Position numbers and translations under genes: made by a program | The notes under the pieces: generated by a model | What the model was told of the DNA's origin: nothing | The model's database searches: none | Seen by the model: only the letters and a program-made list of their open reading frames with translations | Shown: piece after piece, positions 18,296 to 26,790 of the stretch | Layout of the letters: each line of letters opens with the position of its first letter | How positions within the stretch are numbered: position 1 is the first letter of the stretch | NCBI GenBank assembly: GCA_945910225.1 | Contig: CAMDYG010000013.1 | Location: forward strand, 1-59,365 | DNA length: 59,365 bases | Direction of reading: 5' to 3' | Source: an uncultured Eubacterium sp. | Lineage (GTDB): Bacteria; Bacillota; Clostridia; Lachnospirales; Lachnospiraceae

Positions 18296-18769
18296 ATGAC
18301 AGATAATTATCTTCAGATGATGATTGACAGCCTTAATAAGAAAAAGGAAATTTTGTTGGGTATAATATCATATAATGAGCAGCAGAATGAAATTCTTTCC
18401 GCCAGTGAGTTTGACAGTGAAGCATTTGATGCTAATATGAAAGCAAAGGGCAACTGCATAGATGAACTGGATAAGCTTGACGAAGGCTTTCAGACACTTT
18501 TTAACAGGGTAAGAGATGAGCTTAATGATAATAAGGAACAATATGTGCAGGAGATTGCTGCCATGAAGAAGCTTATAACCGAGGTTACAGAGGCAGGAAC
18601 AAGAATTGAAGTTCAAGAAAAGCGTAACAAGGTAAAAGTTGAAGCGATGTTCAAAAGAGAAAGACAGGAACATAAGGAAGCCAAGCGAAGCGCTTCAATG
18701 GCAAAGTCTTATTATCAGAATATGAATAAGCTTAGCAGTGAGCCACAATTCATGGATACCAAGCAGTAG
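18296..18769 (+). CDS. Putative FliT-type flagellar chaperone
   Basis: A 157-residue, nearly all-helical coiled-coil protein (heptad-like Leu/Ile and Lys/Glu throughout; no signal or membrane segment). It follows fliS by eight bases, where a FliT-like chaperone for FliD is commonly encoded. The call rests on position and predicted fold, not on a motif. The ATG at 18296 follows TAGGAGAAG. Two short tracts rich in charged residues lie near the C-terminus. FlgN-like is an equally good structural description. Confidence 0.6.
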   Translation: MTDNYLQMMIDSLNKKKEILLGIISYNEQQNEILSASEFDSEAFDANMKAKGNCIDELDKLDEGFQTLFNRVRDELNDNKEQYVQEIAAMKKLITEVTEAGTRIEVQEKRNKVKVEAMFKRERQEHKEAKRSASMAKSYYQNMNKLSSEPQFMDTKQ

Positions 18770-18812
18770 AATGAAGTGGCGGAAGATTTTTAAAAAAGTT
18801 TATATTACGGAC

Positions 18813-18839
18813 TAAAGTTTTGGTACATAGGTCCGATAT
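18813..18839 (+). promoter_or_regulatory. Sigma-D promoter of the first flagellin gene
   Basis: TAAA, 15 bases, TCCGATAT, about 95 bases before the flagellin ATG. -35 perfect, -10 7 of 8. Confidence 0.88.
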
Positions 18840-18845
18840 ATAAAG

Positions 18846-18926
18846 TACAAGGAAACAAAAGAGTTTCCTGTAAACCATAACACGACGTCGCAAGGATGTA
18901 GCGTCAAAATTTATTTTCAAGGAGGA
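18846..18926 (+). promoter_or_regulatory. Flagellin 5' leader with CsrA-like sites
   Basis: The leader contains a hairpin AGGAAAC/GTTTCCT (18850-18869, loop AAAAGA). A second possible hairpin, GACG/CGTC (18884-18905), exposes GCAAGGATGT, close to the CsrA consensus (ACARGGAUGU). The strong SD AAGGAGG (18919-18925) is itself a GGA site. B. subtilis hag has the same two-site layout, one site over the SD and one in an upstream hairpin. Binding here is inferred. Confidence 0.6.
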
Positions 18927-18933
18927 AAACATT

Positions 18934-19752
18934 ATGGTAGTACAACACAATTTATCAGCAATGAACACAAACAGACAGATGGGTACAGTGTCTAGTGCAC
19001 TCCAGAAGTCAACAGAGAAGTTATCTTCAGGTTACAAGATTAATCGTGCAGGCGATGATGCTGCTGGTCTTTCAATCTCAGAGAAGATGAGAAGCCAGAT
19101 CAGAGGTCTTAATAAGGCTTCTTCTAACGCAGAAGATGGTATTTCTCTTATTCAGGTAGCTGAAGGTGCTCTTAACGAGACACATTCAATTCTTCAGAGA
19201 ATGAATGAGTTAGCAACACAGGCTGCTAACGATACTAACACAACATCTGATAGAGAAGCTATCCAGTCTGAGATTACACAGTTAACTTCAGAACTTGATA
19301 GAATCTACTCTACAACACAGTTCAACACAATGAATCTGTTAGATGGTTCATTCTCAGGAAAGAGCCTTCAGGTTGGTTCACTTTCTGGTCAGGTTATCGG
19401 TATCTCAATCGGTAAGATGAATGCTTCTAGCCTTGGAGTTTCAGCTACTAAGATTTCAGTAAGCTCTAATTCAACAGCTGGTGCTTCAATGTCTATCATT
19501 CAGGCTGCTATTACTAAGGTTTCTACAGAGAGATCTAAGTTAGGTGCTCTTCAGAACAGACTTGAGCATACAATCAACAACCTGGATACAACATCTGAGA
19601 ATACTTCAGCTGCTGAGTCACGTATCCGTGATACAGATATGGCATCTGAGATGGTTGAGTACAGCAAGAACAACATCCTTTCACAGGCTGGACAGTCAAT
19701 GCTTGCTCAGGCAAATCAGTCAACACAGGGAGTACTTTCACTTCTCGGTTAA
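18934..19752 (+). CDS. hag: Flagellin (first copy)
   Basis: The 272-residue filament subunit begins with the canonical D0/D1 N-terminus (VVQHNLSAMNTNRQMGTVSS; STEKLSSGYKINRAGDDAAG) and ends with AQANQSTQGVLSLLG. It is almost all D0-D1; only about residues 150-190 differ from the second flagellin at 45918. There is no large surface D2/D3 domain. Codon use looks optimised (many AAC, ATC, TTC), fitting very high expression. Because the outer domain is short, any glycan must sit on Ser/Thr of the small central segment. Confidence 0.97.
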   Translation: MVVQHNLSAMNTNRQMGTVSSALQKSTEKLSSGYKINRAGDDAAGLSISEKMRSQIRGLNKASSNAEDGISLIQVAEGALNETHSILQRMNELATQAANDTNTTSDREAIQSEITQLTSELDRIYSTTQFNTMNLLDGSFSGKSLQVGSLSGQVIGISIGKMNASSLGVSATKISVSSNSTAGASMSIIQAAITKVSTERSKLGALQNRLEHTINNLDTTSENTSAAESRIRDTDMASEMVEYSKNNILSQAGQSMLAQANQSTQGVLSLLG

Positions 19753-19775
19753 TAACAACTACTACTATAAGCAGA

Positions 19776-19804
19776 AGAGCCGGTGCTTGCACCGGCTCTT
19801 TTTG
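19776..19804 (+). terminator. Intrinsic terminator after the first flagellin
   Basis: AGAGCCGGTG and CACCGGCTCT (10 bp, loop CTTG) followed by a five-T run. It is strong and ends the flagellin message 24 bases after the stop. The licD gene starts 45 bases later with no clear promoter of its own, so its expression may rely on readthrough. Confidence 0.92.
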
Positions 19805-19848
19805 CAACCAGATAAGGATATTAATTACAGACAGGGGAACATACATAT

Positions 19849-21873
19849 ATGGAATTCGATAAAAGTTTTTTTGAAGATGAGATAAGAGATGGTTTCTATG
19901 TATCAGCAGAGATGAAGCATGCATGGGCAGCGCAGCTTGAGGTGCTGAATGATGTCGATAAAGCATGCAGGGAGAATGGAATCCAGTATTTTGCGGAGTG
20001 GGGAACACTTCTTGGGGCAGTAAGACATCATGGATTCATACCATGGGATGATGATATGGATATATGTATGAAAAGACCTGATTTTAATAAATTTGTTAAA
20101 AATGTTAAGGATATTATGCCGGAGGGCTATCAGATATACAATATAGAAAGTGATAAGGATAATGATAATCTGTTGGCAAGAATTATCAGCGGAAGGACAA
20201 TAGATTTCAGTGCAGAATACCTTGATAAATATCATGGCTTTCCATATGTTGCAGGGATAGATATATTTCCGCTGGATTTTATTTCACCAGACAGGGAAGA
20301 AGATGATTATTTATGTACTGTTATAGATATTGTCAATACAGTAGCCAAATTTATGAGAATGAAAGATTCAGAGAATGAAGCTATTGAAGGAGAGGACTTA
20401 GAAAAGCTGAATAGTAATCTTTTAAGTATAGAACAGCTATGCGGAGTAAGGATTGACAGGGAAAAAGATATAATACAGCAACTGAATATACTGGTAGACC
20501 AGTTATGCAGCCTTTATACAGAAGACGAAACAGAGGAACTGACTATAAGGGCTATATGGCAGAAGAATAAATCGTATAAATTCCGTAATTCATATTATAA
20601 AAAGGCTGTCAGAATTCCTTTTGAAAATATGACAATTCCTGTACCATTTGGATATGATGCAATTCTTAAACAAAAGTACGGAGATTACATGAAACTGGTT
20701 CATACATGGGATTCACATGATTATCCATTCTTTGATAAACAGAAAGATATTATCAGGGAAAAATCAGAGTCGGCTCTTAATGAATTTAGAGATAAGCTAG
20801 AGGATGTTATAACATTTAAGGAACACATTGCAATATTGCGCGGAAAGAGAAGAGTGTTAAAGGCGCTGGATAATAAAAAGGAAAAGAAAAATGTTGTGTT
20901 CATGCCGTTTAAACCAGAACACTGGGATGTAATGGATGGACTGTGGAGAGAGTATAAGGACAGGGAAGATGTAGATGTAAAGGTTATTCCTATTCCATAT
21001 TATTACAAGAATTATGATGGAACTGTTGAACAATACAGTACAAGCGCAGAGTATCCGGACTATATTAATGTGCTGTCAGAGGATGAATATAATTATGAGA
21101 AAGATGATCCGGATGAAATAATTATTCAGAATCCATATGACGGATATAATGTTGCAGCAACTATACACCCACGTTATTATGTCAGGAATCTGCTTATGCA
21201 TACAGATAAGCTTATATATATACCTTATTTTGCGACAGATGAGATTGATGCGCAGGATATGAGAGCAGATGTCAGCATGAATTCGTATGTGACAATGCCG
21301 GGAGTGGTATATGCTGATGAAGTTATATTGCAGTCAGAGAATATAAGGAATCTATACATAAGAAAGCTCACAGTTTTTTTTGGAGAAGAAAGCAGGCAAC
21401 TGTGGGAGAATCAGCTTAACGCAAATGGTGCGCAGTATCTGGTAAATGATAATAATAATTCGTTAAGATATAACAGGATACCTGAGAAATGGAGAAATCA
21501 GGCAGCCAGAAGTGACGGAAGTTATAAGAAAATAATACTTTACTATATAAGTACTAATGGTGTGCTTGAACATAAGCATGAAATGTTTGAAAAAATCGGA
21601 CGTACAATGGAAGTGTTTGAACAATATAAAGATGATGTGCTATGCTTGCTTGCTTTTGAGGGTAATATGGAAGAGGTTCTGGAAGAAGAAAATACAGAAC
21701 TTCTTATGGACTATCAGTGTACAGTAAGAAAATACAATGAATATGTTGTAAGCGCGGGAGAGTTAAGGAACGCTGTAAAGTCGTGCGATGCATTTTATGG
21801 AGAGGCAGGAGCAGAGGCACAGATGTGTAGAAATGCTAATAAGCCGGTTATGATAGAGAATGTGTATTTGTAA
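19849..21873 (+). CDS. LicD phosphotransferase fused to a TagF-like domain (1)
   Basis: A 674-residue two-part protein. Residues about 1-310 are a LicD domain: GTLLGAVRHHGFIPWDDDMD near 51-70 carries the DxD-type metal site. LicD proteins transfer phosphocholine or other phospho-alditol groups from a CDP-linked donor to a sugar. Residues about 325-674 resemble the two halves of a CDP-glycerol glycerophosphotransferase (TagB/TagF) GT-B fold; its end (CDAFYGEAG, then NKPVMIENVYL) mimics the donor-site end of that family. No membrane segments are seen. It is a tandem paralog of the next gene (48 bases away). It lies directly after a flagellin terminator, suggesting flagellin modification. Confidence 0.82.
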   Translation: MEFDKSFFEDEIRDGFYVSAEMKHAWAAQLEVLNDVDKACRENGIQYFAEWGTLLGAVRHHGFIPWDDDMDICMKRPDFNKFVKNVKDIMPEGYQIYNIESDKDNDNLLARIISGRTIDFSAEYLDKYHGFPYVAGIDIFPLDFISPDREEDDYLCTVIDIVNTVAKFMRMKDSENEAIEGEDLEKLNSNLLSIEQLCGVRIDREKDIIQQLNILVDQLCSLYTEDETEELTIRAIWQKNKSYKFRNSYYKKAVRIPFENMTIPVPFGYDAILKQKYGDYMKLVHTWDSHDYPFFDKQKDIIREKSESALNEFRDKLEDVITFKEHIAILRGKRRVLKALDNKKEKKNVVFMPFKPEHWDVMDGLWREYKDREDVDVKVIPIPYYYKNYDGTVEQYSTSAEYPDYINVLSEDEYNYEKDDPDEIIIQNPYDGYNVAATIHPRYYVRNLLMHTDKLIYIPYFATDEIDAQDMRADVSMNSYVTMPGVVYADEVILQSENIRNLYIRKLTVFFGEESRQLWENQLNANGAQYLVNDNNNSLRYNRIPEKWRNQAARSDGSYKKIILYYISTNGVLEHKHEMFEKIGRTMEVFEQYKDDVLCLLAFEGNMEEVLEEENTELLMDYQCTVRKYNEYVVSAGELRNAVKSCDAFYGEAGAEAQMCRNANKPVMIENVYL

Positions 21874-21920
21874 CGCATATATTTGGGAGACCATGAAAAA
21901 CAGGCAAGAATGGAGATATT

Positions 21921-24140
21921 ATGCTGCAGTTTCCAGATAGTTATTTTGAAGATGAAGTAAGAGATGGATTCTATGTTCCATCAATGATAAAGAGAGCATG
22001 GGCTACGGCACTAGATGTATTGTGCGAGGTAGATCGCATATGCTGTAAATACAATATAAAATATTATGCAGAGTGGGGTACTCTTCTTGGAGCAGTCCGC
22101 CATGCTGGATTTATTCCATGGGATGATGATCTGGATATTGGAATGATGAGAACTGACTATAGAAAATTCTGTGAGGTGGCGCCTAAAGAATTTAAAGAAG
22201 GTTTTCAGATATTTACATTTAACACGCAGAAAGATTTTCATCATTTTCTTGCAAGGGTGGTGTGCAAAAACAGAATATGCTTTGAGGATGAACATTTAAG
22301 AAGGTTCCATGGATTTCCATATATAGCAGGACTGGATATATTTGTCCATGATAATGTCTCGGATGATGCTATGTTGCAGGAAAAATGTGAAAAAACAGCA
22401 GAGTATGTTATCACGGTGGCAGATGCGATTGGCGATGGAAGGCTTAACAAAGCACAGGAGACAGAGGCACTGGGAAGAATTAATAATATGCTTCATGTTA
22501 ATTGTACTTCAATTGAAGATAAGGAGCAGGAAAGAATACAGCTATATAATATGGCTGAGAGTGTATTTGCATCATTTGAACATGAAGAATGTACAGAAAT
22601 GACGCAGATGATGCCACATAGTCTGTATGGAAGACATTTAAGAATTCCTAAGAAGTTCTACGAGAAGCTTGTAAGAATTCCGTTTGAGAATACGACAATA
22701 CCCGTGCCAGCAGGCTTTGACGCTATGTTAAAGCGTAGGTATGGTGATTATATGAAGCTTGTCAGAAATGCAGGCGGTCATGATTATCCGTTCTATGAAT
22801 CACAGAAGAGACAGCTTGAAGCGCTTATGGATTTTAAACTGCCTGAGTATACATATGATGAGAAAAAGGCAGTACGAGAAGCTGATCCTGAAGAACTGTC
22901 AGGTTATAGAAGGTATCTGAAGGATTATCTTGATAATATTGAAGGACGGATTGAAGAAATCGGACATATACAGGACACAGAAGTCATAAAAGAGAAGCTT
23001 GTTGATGTGCAACAGGAAGTGATTGATATGGGAAACCTTATCGAGAAGATAAAAGGTGAAGGGACGGAAAGTGTAAGATGCCTGGAACGTTTCTGTGATG
23101 TTATATACACAATGTATCAGGAAAATAATGCTGATATAAAAGCTGAGTATGACAATGTAAGAAGAATACTGGAAAAAGATATTGTTGAAAAGAAAGAAGT
23201 ACTTATTCTTGTGAGTAAGGCTTCTGAGTGGAAGTATATAGAGAATGTATGGAAGAAACATAAAGAGGAACAGGACACAGAAGTGGCTGTTGCTGTACTT
23301 CCGTATTATTATAAAGAATATGATGGAAGCATAAAGAAAGAAGTAAATGAACTGGGAAACTTTACAACAGATATTGGCGCTGTTGATTTAGCGCAATATG
23401 ATATTGCACTGCATCATCCAGACATTATATATATGCAGAATCCATTTGATAATGAAAATAAAGCAATAGGAATTGAGAGAAAATATTATTCAGACAGATT
23501 AAAACATTGTACCAACAAACTTGTCTATATACAGTCGTTTACACTTGAAGAGTTTGATTCTTCTAATGAACGGGAGTATAAGAATATGGGGTGTTTCTGC
23601 ACAGTACCTGGTGTAGTAAATTCTGATGAGGTATATGTACAGTCTGAGAATATGCGTAATATGTATATAAAGAAGCTGACTGAATTCGCAGGCAAAGAAA
23701 CTGAAAACATATGGAAAGCTAAAATATATGTTAAACCGGATTGGATGAAGAATGAGGGACATAATGTTGTTAAAGGCAATGGAAAAATAAAGATTTTGTT
23801 CTATACTTCAATAAGCGGACTTATGCAGAATTCAGAGATAGCGGCGGGTAAGATAAAGAATGTATTAGATGTATTTAAACAATACTCAGATAAGATAGAG
23901 GTTATCTGGTGTGTTCAGAGCCTTGTTGATACTGTTATGGAGGATATAGACAGGAATCTTAGTGAGCAGATAAATACAATCAGGGATGAATACAGAATTG
24001 AAGAAATCGGACGTATATGTAGCGACAAGGATAAAGATATACTTATTTCATGTGATGCATATTATGGTGACATATCTTCAGTGGTTCAGGAGTACAGAAA
24101 TGCAGATAAGCCTGTAATGATAATGAATTATGAGGTGTAG
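21921..24140 (+). CDS. LicD phosphotransferase fused to a TagF-like domain (2)
   Basis: A 739-residue paralog of the preceding gene. It has an N-terminal LicD domain with GTLLGAVRHAGFIPWDDDLD near residues 53-72 and a C-terminal GT-B-like domain ending in SCDAYYGDISSVVQEYRNAD. The difference is an inserted charged coiled-coil of about 65-110 residues (roughly 315-430) between the two. Together with the first copy it may add two different phosphodiester-linked groups. GGAG precedes the start. The next gene begins 3 bases after the stop, so the two are probably translated together. Confidence 0.8.
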   Translation: MLQFPDSYFEDEVRDGFYVPSMIKRAWATALDVLCEVDRICCKYNIKYYAEWGTLLGAVRHAGFIPWDDDLDIGMMRTDYRKFCEVAPKEFKEGFQIFTFNTQKDFHHFLARVVCKNRICFEDEHLRRFHGFPYIAGLDIFVHDNVSDDAMLQEKCEKTAEYVITVADAIGDGRLNKAQETEALGRINNMLHVNCTSIEDKEQERIQLYNMAESVFASFEHEECTEMTQMMPHSLYGRHLRIPKKFYEKLVRIPFENTTIPVPAGFDAMLKRRYGDYMKLVRNAGGHDYPFYESQKRQLEALMDFKLPEYTYDEKKAVREADPEELSGYRRYLKDYLDNIEGRIEEIGHIQDTEVIKEKLVDVQQEVIDMGNLIEKIKGEGTESVRCLERFCDVIYTMYQENNADIKAEYDNVRRILEKDIVEKKEVLILVSKASEWKYIENVWKKHKEEQDTEVAVAVLPYYYKEYDGSIKKEVNELGNFTTDIGAVDLAQYDIALHHPDIIYMQNPFDNENKAIGIERKYYSDRLKHCTNKLVYIQSFTLEEFDSSNEREYKNMGCFCTVPGVVNSDEVYVQSENMRNMYIKKLTEFAGKETENIWKAKIYVKPDWMKNEGHNVVKGNGKIKILFYTSISGLMQNSEIAAGKIKNVLDVFKQYSDKIEVIWCVQSLVDTVMEDIDRNLSEQINTIRDEYRIEEIGRICSDKDKDILISCDAYYGDISSVVQEYRNADKPVMIMNYEV

Positions 24141-24142
24141 GG

Positions 24143-25315
24143 ATGAATATACTTGTTATTGGAGAGAGGTTGTTTACGGATTATGCATTGCAGGCATTAG
24201 ATGATACTGCACATATGGTTGATGTCTATTATTGGGATGGCACATTTGGACCAGAGCTGCTTATGGATTCGGGTATCAATGATTATGACTGCATAGTTGT
24301 TATGTTTGATGATGATAAGTTATCAGCAGATATTACAGCTATGATTAAGACAATTGTTACTAATGAGAGCTGTACAGTATTTGATTATATTTTATGGCAT
24401 AAAGCAATGCTGCCTGCCATGAGGGCAGACCTGATTATGAGTAATCCTTTGTATCATTCATATGATGGACTGATTCTTGGCTTGTCACATGCGGAGGTTG
24501 GAATACTTGCAGACAGATTACAGGGGAATTATGCTAATCTGGCTGTTTCATCACAGGATATATATTATAATTATAAGACTCTTGAGTATTGCATTGATAA
24601 TTACTGGGAGAAGATAAAAGATCTCAAACATATAATTATAGATATGTATGATTATGAATATTTTAATTTCGATACATCTCTTGCTAAGAATATATACAGA
24701 TATTTTATGTGGGGCGGTTACAATCTTGATGGGCATAATATGACACGCAATAAAATATATAAAAACAGCCTCGAGGAAGTCCGCAATTATCTGCTATATA
24801 GTAAATATAAGGGACTGGATATAAGTAAGCTTGGGATGTGGAAGGACTTGTTCCCGGACACATATTATATGAATGGGTATGCCGATTACAGAGGTGTTAA
24901 CAGGGTTGAACAGAGAATGGAGATGATTACGGACAGACTTGTTGAAGAGTATGAGGTAACATCAAGCACTGTGCGCAATGAGTATCCCGAAACTATCAGT
25001 GAGAATGTGTCTGTTATGAATGACATGCTTGCATTAATATATAGTAAGTGGCCTGACATTAAAGTAGATATAATACTTCTTCCAATATATAAAGGTATTC
25101 TTGATAAGAGAGAACCATATTATATTAAATGGAGAGAACAGTTTATGGGAGTTATAGAGGACCTAAGCAGCAGATATACGTTCAGGTTCACATCTTATCT
25201 GGAGGATGAAATGACTGCGGACAAGAAGTATTATTATGACAAAGATCATCTTAATTACCTTGGCGCATATGTGTTTACGCAGAAGTTAAAGCAAATGCTT
25301 GGAGAACAGTTATAA
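24143..25315 (+). CDS. Putative SGNH/GDSL-like hydrolase or O-acyl-transfer protein
   Basis: The 390-residue protein is not recognised with certainty. Two features recall SGNH-fold enzymes: an early strand-turn GLILGLSHAEVGI near residue 110 (a block-I-like Ser after Gly) and a C-terminal DKDHLNYLGAYVF near 369, which fits the catalytic Asp-x-x-His block followed by the usual helix. Such proteins add or remove acyl groups on glycans (DltD, PatB, OatA partners). No signal peptide or membrane segment is seen, so cytoplasmic action is likely. It starts three bases after the LicD2 stop, hence one operon. Confidence 0.45.
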   Translation: MNILVIGERLFTDYALQALDDTAHMVDVYYWDGTFGPELLMDSGINDYDCIVVMFDDDKLSADITAMIKTIVTNESCTVFDYILWHKAMLPAMRADLIMSNPLYHSYDGLILGLSHAEVGILADRLQGNYANLAVSSQDIYYNYKTLEYCIDNYWEKIKDLKHIIIDMYDYEYFNFDTSLAKNIYRYFMWGGYNLDGHNMTRNKIYKNSLEEVRNYLLYSKYKGLDISKLGMWKDLFPDTYYMNGYADYRGVNRVEQRMEMITDRLVEEYEVTSSTVRNEYPETISENVSVMNDMLALIYSKWPDIKVDIILLPIYKGILDKREPYYIKWREQFMGVIEDLSSRYTFRFTSYLEDEMTADKKYYYDKDHLNYLGAYVFTQKLKQMLGEQL

Positions 25316-25356
25316 AAATGCATTAATAAATAGGCATATTAAATAGGATAATGGGT

Positions 25357-25383
25357 TAATATTGAGCGGATGACATCCGATAT
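25357..25383 (+). promoter_or_regulatory. Sigma-D-type promoter upstream of wecB
   Basis: TAAT, 15 bases, TCCGATAT. -35 matches 3 of 4, -10 7 of 8, with the same spacing as the flagellin promoter. It would drive either wecB and following genes or a short RNA ending at the terminator at 25456-25490. Confidence 0.7.
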
Positions 25384-25387
25384 ATAA

Positions 25388-25455
25388 GATATATGTAGAA
25401 GAAACGTATATCCTATAGACATGGAAGTCAGGATGCAATATTTATTGAATGTGCG
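25388..25455 (+). promoter_or_regulatory. Flagellin-leader-like region with GGA hairpins
   Basis: GATATATG/CGTATATC forms an 8-bp hairpin (25388-25412, one G-U pair). GAC/GTC (25418-25429) presents ATGGAA in its loop, followed at once by CAGGATG. The stretch from GTC-AGGATG to AATATTTATT resembles the flagellin leader at 18887-18916. No flagellin coding region follows; a terminator does. Confidence 0.5.
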
Positions 25456-25490
25456 AATTCCGTGTATGGGTAAATACACGGAATTTTTTT
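25456..25490 (+). terminator. Perfect 12-bp intrinsic terminator just before wecB
   Basis: AATTCCGTGTAT and ATACACGGAATT (loop GGGTAA) with a run of seven T. It lies 16 bases before the wecB ATG and after the sigma-D promoter, an unusual place unless it belongs to a lost flagellin gene, an attenuator or a small RNA. Confidence 0.9.
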
Positions 25491-25505
25491 AATGGAGAAA
25501 TATAT

Positions 25506-26603
25506 ATGAAAGTATTAGCTGTATATGGTACGAGACCAGAAGCTATTAAAATGTGTCCACTAATATTAGAGATGAAGAACAGACCAGAGGTTGAGTGTGT
25601 CGTGTGTCTGACAGGACAACATAGGGAAATGCTTGATCAGGTAAATGGATTATTTGGAATAACAGCTGACTATGATCTTAATATAATGCAGAAAGGACAG
25701 TCGCTTGCAGACATTACGTCAAAAGTGCTGCAAGGACTCGATCTGGTTCTTGATAAGGAAAAACCTGATGTAATGCTTGTACATGGAGATACAACAACTT
25801 CATTTGCAGCAGCTCTGGCGGCGTTTTACAGAAATATTCCTGTAGGTCATGTTGAGGCAGGCCTAAGAACATACAATATGAAGTCTCCATATCCGGAAGA
25901 ATTTAACAGGCAGGCTGTAGATTTAATATGCAATTATTATTTTGCACCTACAGAAACTGCAAAAGAACATCTTATTAAAGAAGGAAAGAGCATGTCAGAC
26001 ATATATGTTACTGGGAATACGGTAATAGATGCGTTAAAGACTACAGTGGATAAATCTTTTTCAGATGACAATATTGAGTGGGCAAAGGGCAGCAGACTTA
26101 TATTACTTACTTCGCACAGAAGAGAGAATATTGGTGAGAATATGAAACATATATTTGAGGCTGTTAATGCTATTGTGGCTGAGTATACTGATGTCAAGGT
26201 TATATATCCGTTACACAAGAACCCCAGAGTCAGGGAGATAGCTTATGAGTATTTCAAGGATAATGACAGAATAAGACTGATAGAGCCATTGGATGTATAT
26301 CATTTTCATAATTATATACAGCAATGCTTCCTGATAATGACAGATAGTGGAGGTGTGCAGGAAGAAGCCCCATCTCTTGGCAAGCCTGTTCTGGTATTAA
26401 GAGAGAATACTGAAAGACCAGAGGGGGTTGCGGCAGGTACATTGAAGCTGGTTGGAGTTGAGAAAGAATCTATATACAGAGGTGTTAAGGAGTTGCTGGA
26501 TAATCGCGAAACATATAGCAAGATGAGCAAGGCAAGTAATCCTTATGGGGATGGAAATGCTTCTAAATATATAGTTGATGCTTTATTAAAAATTATGAGG
26601 TAA
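25506..26603 (+). CDS. wecB: UDP-N-acetylglucosamine 2-epimerase (non-hydrolysing)
   Basis: The 365-residue GT-B-like enzyme carries the family marks GTRPEAIKMCPLI near residue 8, LTSHRRENIGENM near 203 and TDSGGVQEEAPSLGKPVL near 280. It interconverts UDP-GlcNAc and UDP-ManNAc, giving a ManNAc donor for the glycan. The frame stays open 19 codons upstream through the terminator, but the ATG at 25506 after AATGGAGAAA is the proper start. No dehydrogenase (wecC) lies next to it. It probably supplies an island glycosyltransferase, though a cell-wall linkage-unit role (MnaA-like) is equally possible. Confidence 0.93.
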   Translation: MKVLAVYGTRPEAIKMCPLILEMKNRPEVECVVCLTGQHREMLDQVNGLFGITADYDLNIMQKGQSLADITSKVLQGLDLVLDKEKPDVMLVHGDTTTSFAAALAAFYRNIPVGHVEAGLRTYNMKSPYPEEFNRQAVDLICNYYFAPTETAKEHLIKEGKSMSDIYVTGNTVIDALKTTVDKSFSDDNIEWAKGSRLILLTSHRRENIGENMKHIFEAVNAIVAEYTDVKVIYPLHKNPRVREIAYEYFKDNDRIRLIEPLDVYHFHNYIQQCFLIMTDSGGVQEEAPSLGKPVLVLRENTERPEGVAAGTLKLVGVEKESIYRGVKELLDNRETYSKMSKASNPYGDGNASKYIVDALLKIMR

Positions 26604-26669
26604 GACATGGATAAATTAAAGTATGCTAAAGGGAAAAAATTAAAACAACATTTGCATATAGCATTATAA

Positions 26670-26790
26670 GATGATAGTAAGAATCCATGTGTGTTGATTT
26701 CAAATGGCAGTATTGAAACTATTGAATTAAAACTACCGACGGATTTTTTTGTTAAGGAATTATTTATGGAGATGAAAGAAAGAGAAAAAT
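26670..26790 (+). pseudogene. 3'-terminal remnant of a beta-propeller gene
   Basis: In one frame this stretch reads DSKNPCVLISNGSIETIELK followed by LPTDFFVKELFMEMKERE. That is plainly related to the end of the propeller protein at 31658-32686 (KNPCLIWKKDEIELIDIKLP, then KDYFMKELLMEIEKR). The frame is stopped at 26667-26669, and the upstream codons from 26607 encode only about 20 residues with weak resemblance. The rest of the gene is gone. It shows that a second propeller-type gene once lay here, in front of a GT2 gene. Confidence 0.75.

Noticed and set aside
19574-20235. Antisense frames of 110-144 codons across the flagellin 3' end and the first licD gene
   Set aside because: They are shadows of strongly conserved coding sequence on the plus strand, with no ribosome-binding sites.
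25449-25505. N-terminal extension of wecB through the terminator
   Set aside because: The extra 19 codons lie in the hairpin and T-run; the family start is the ATG at 25506.
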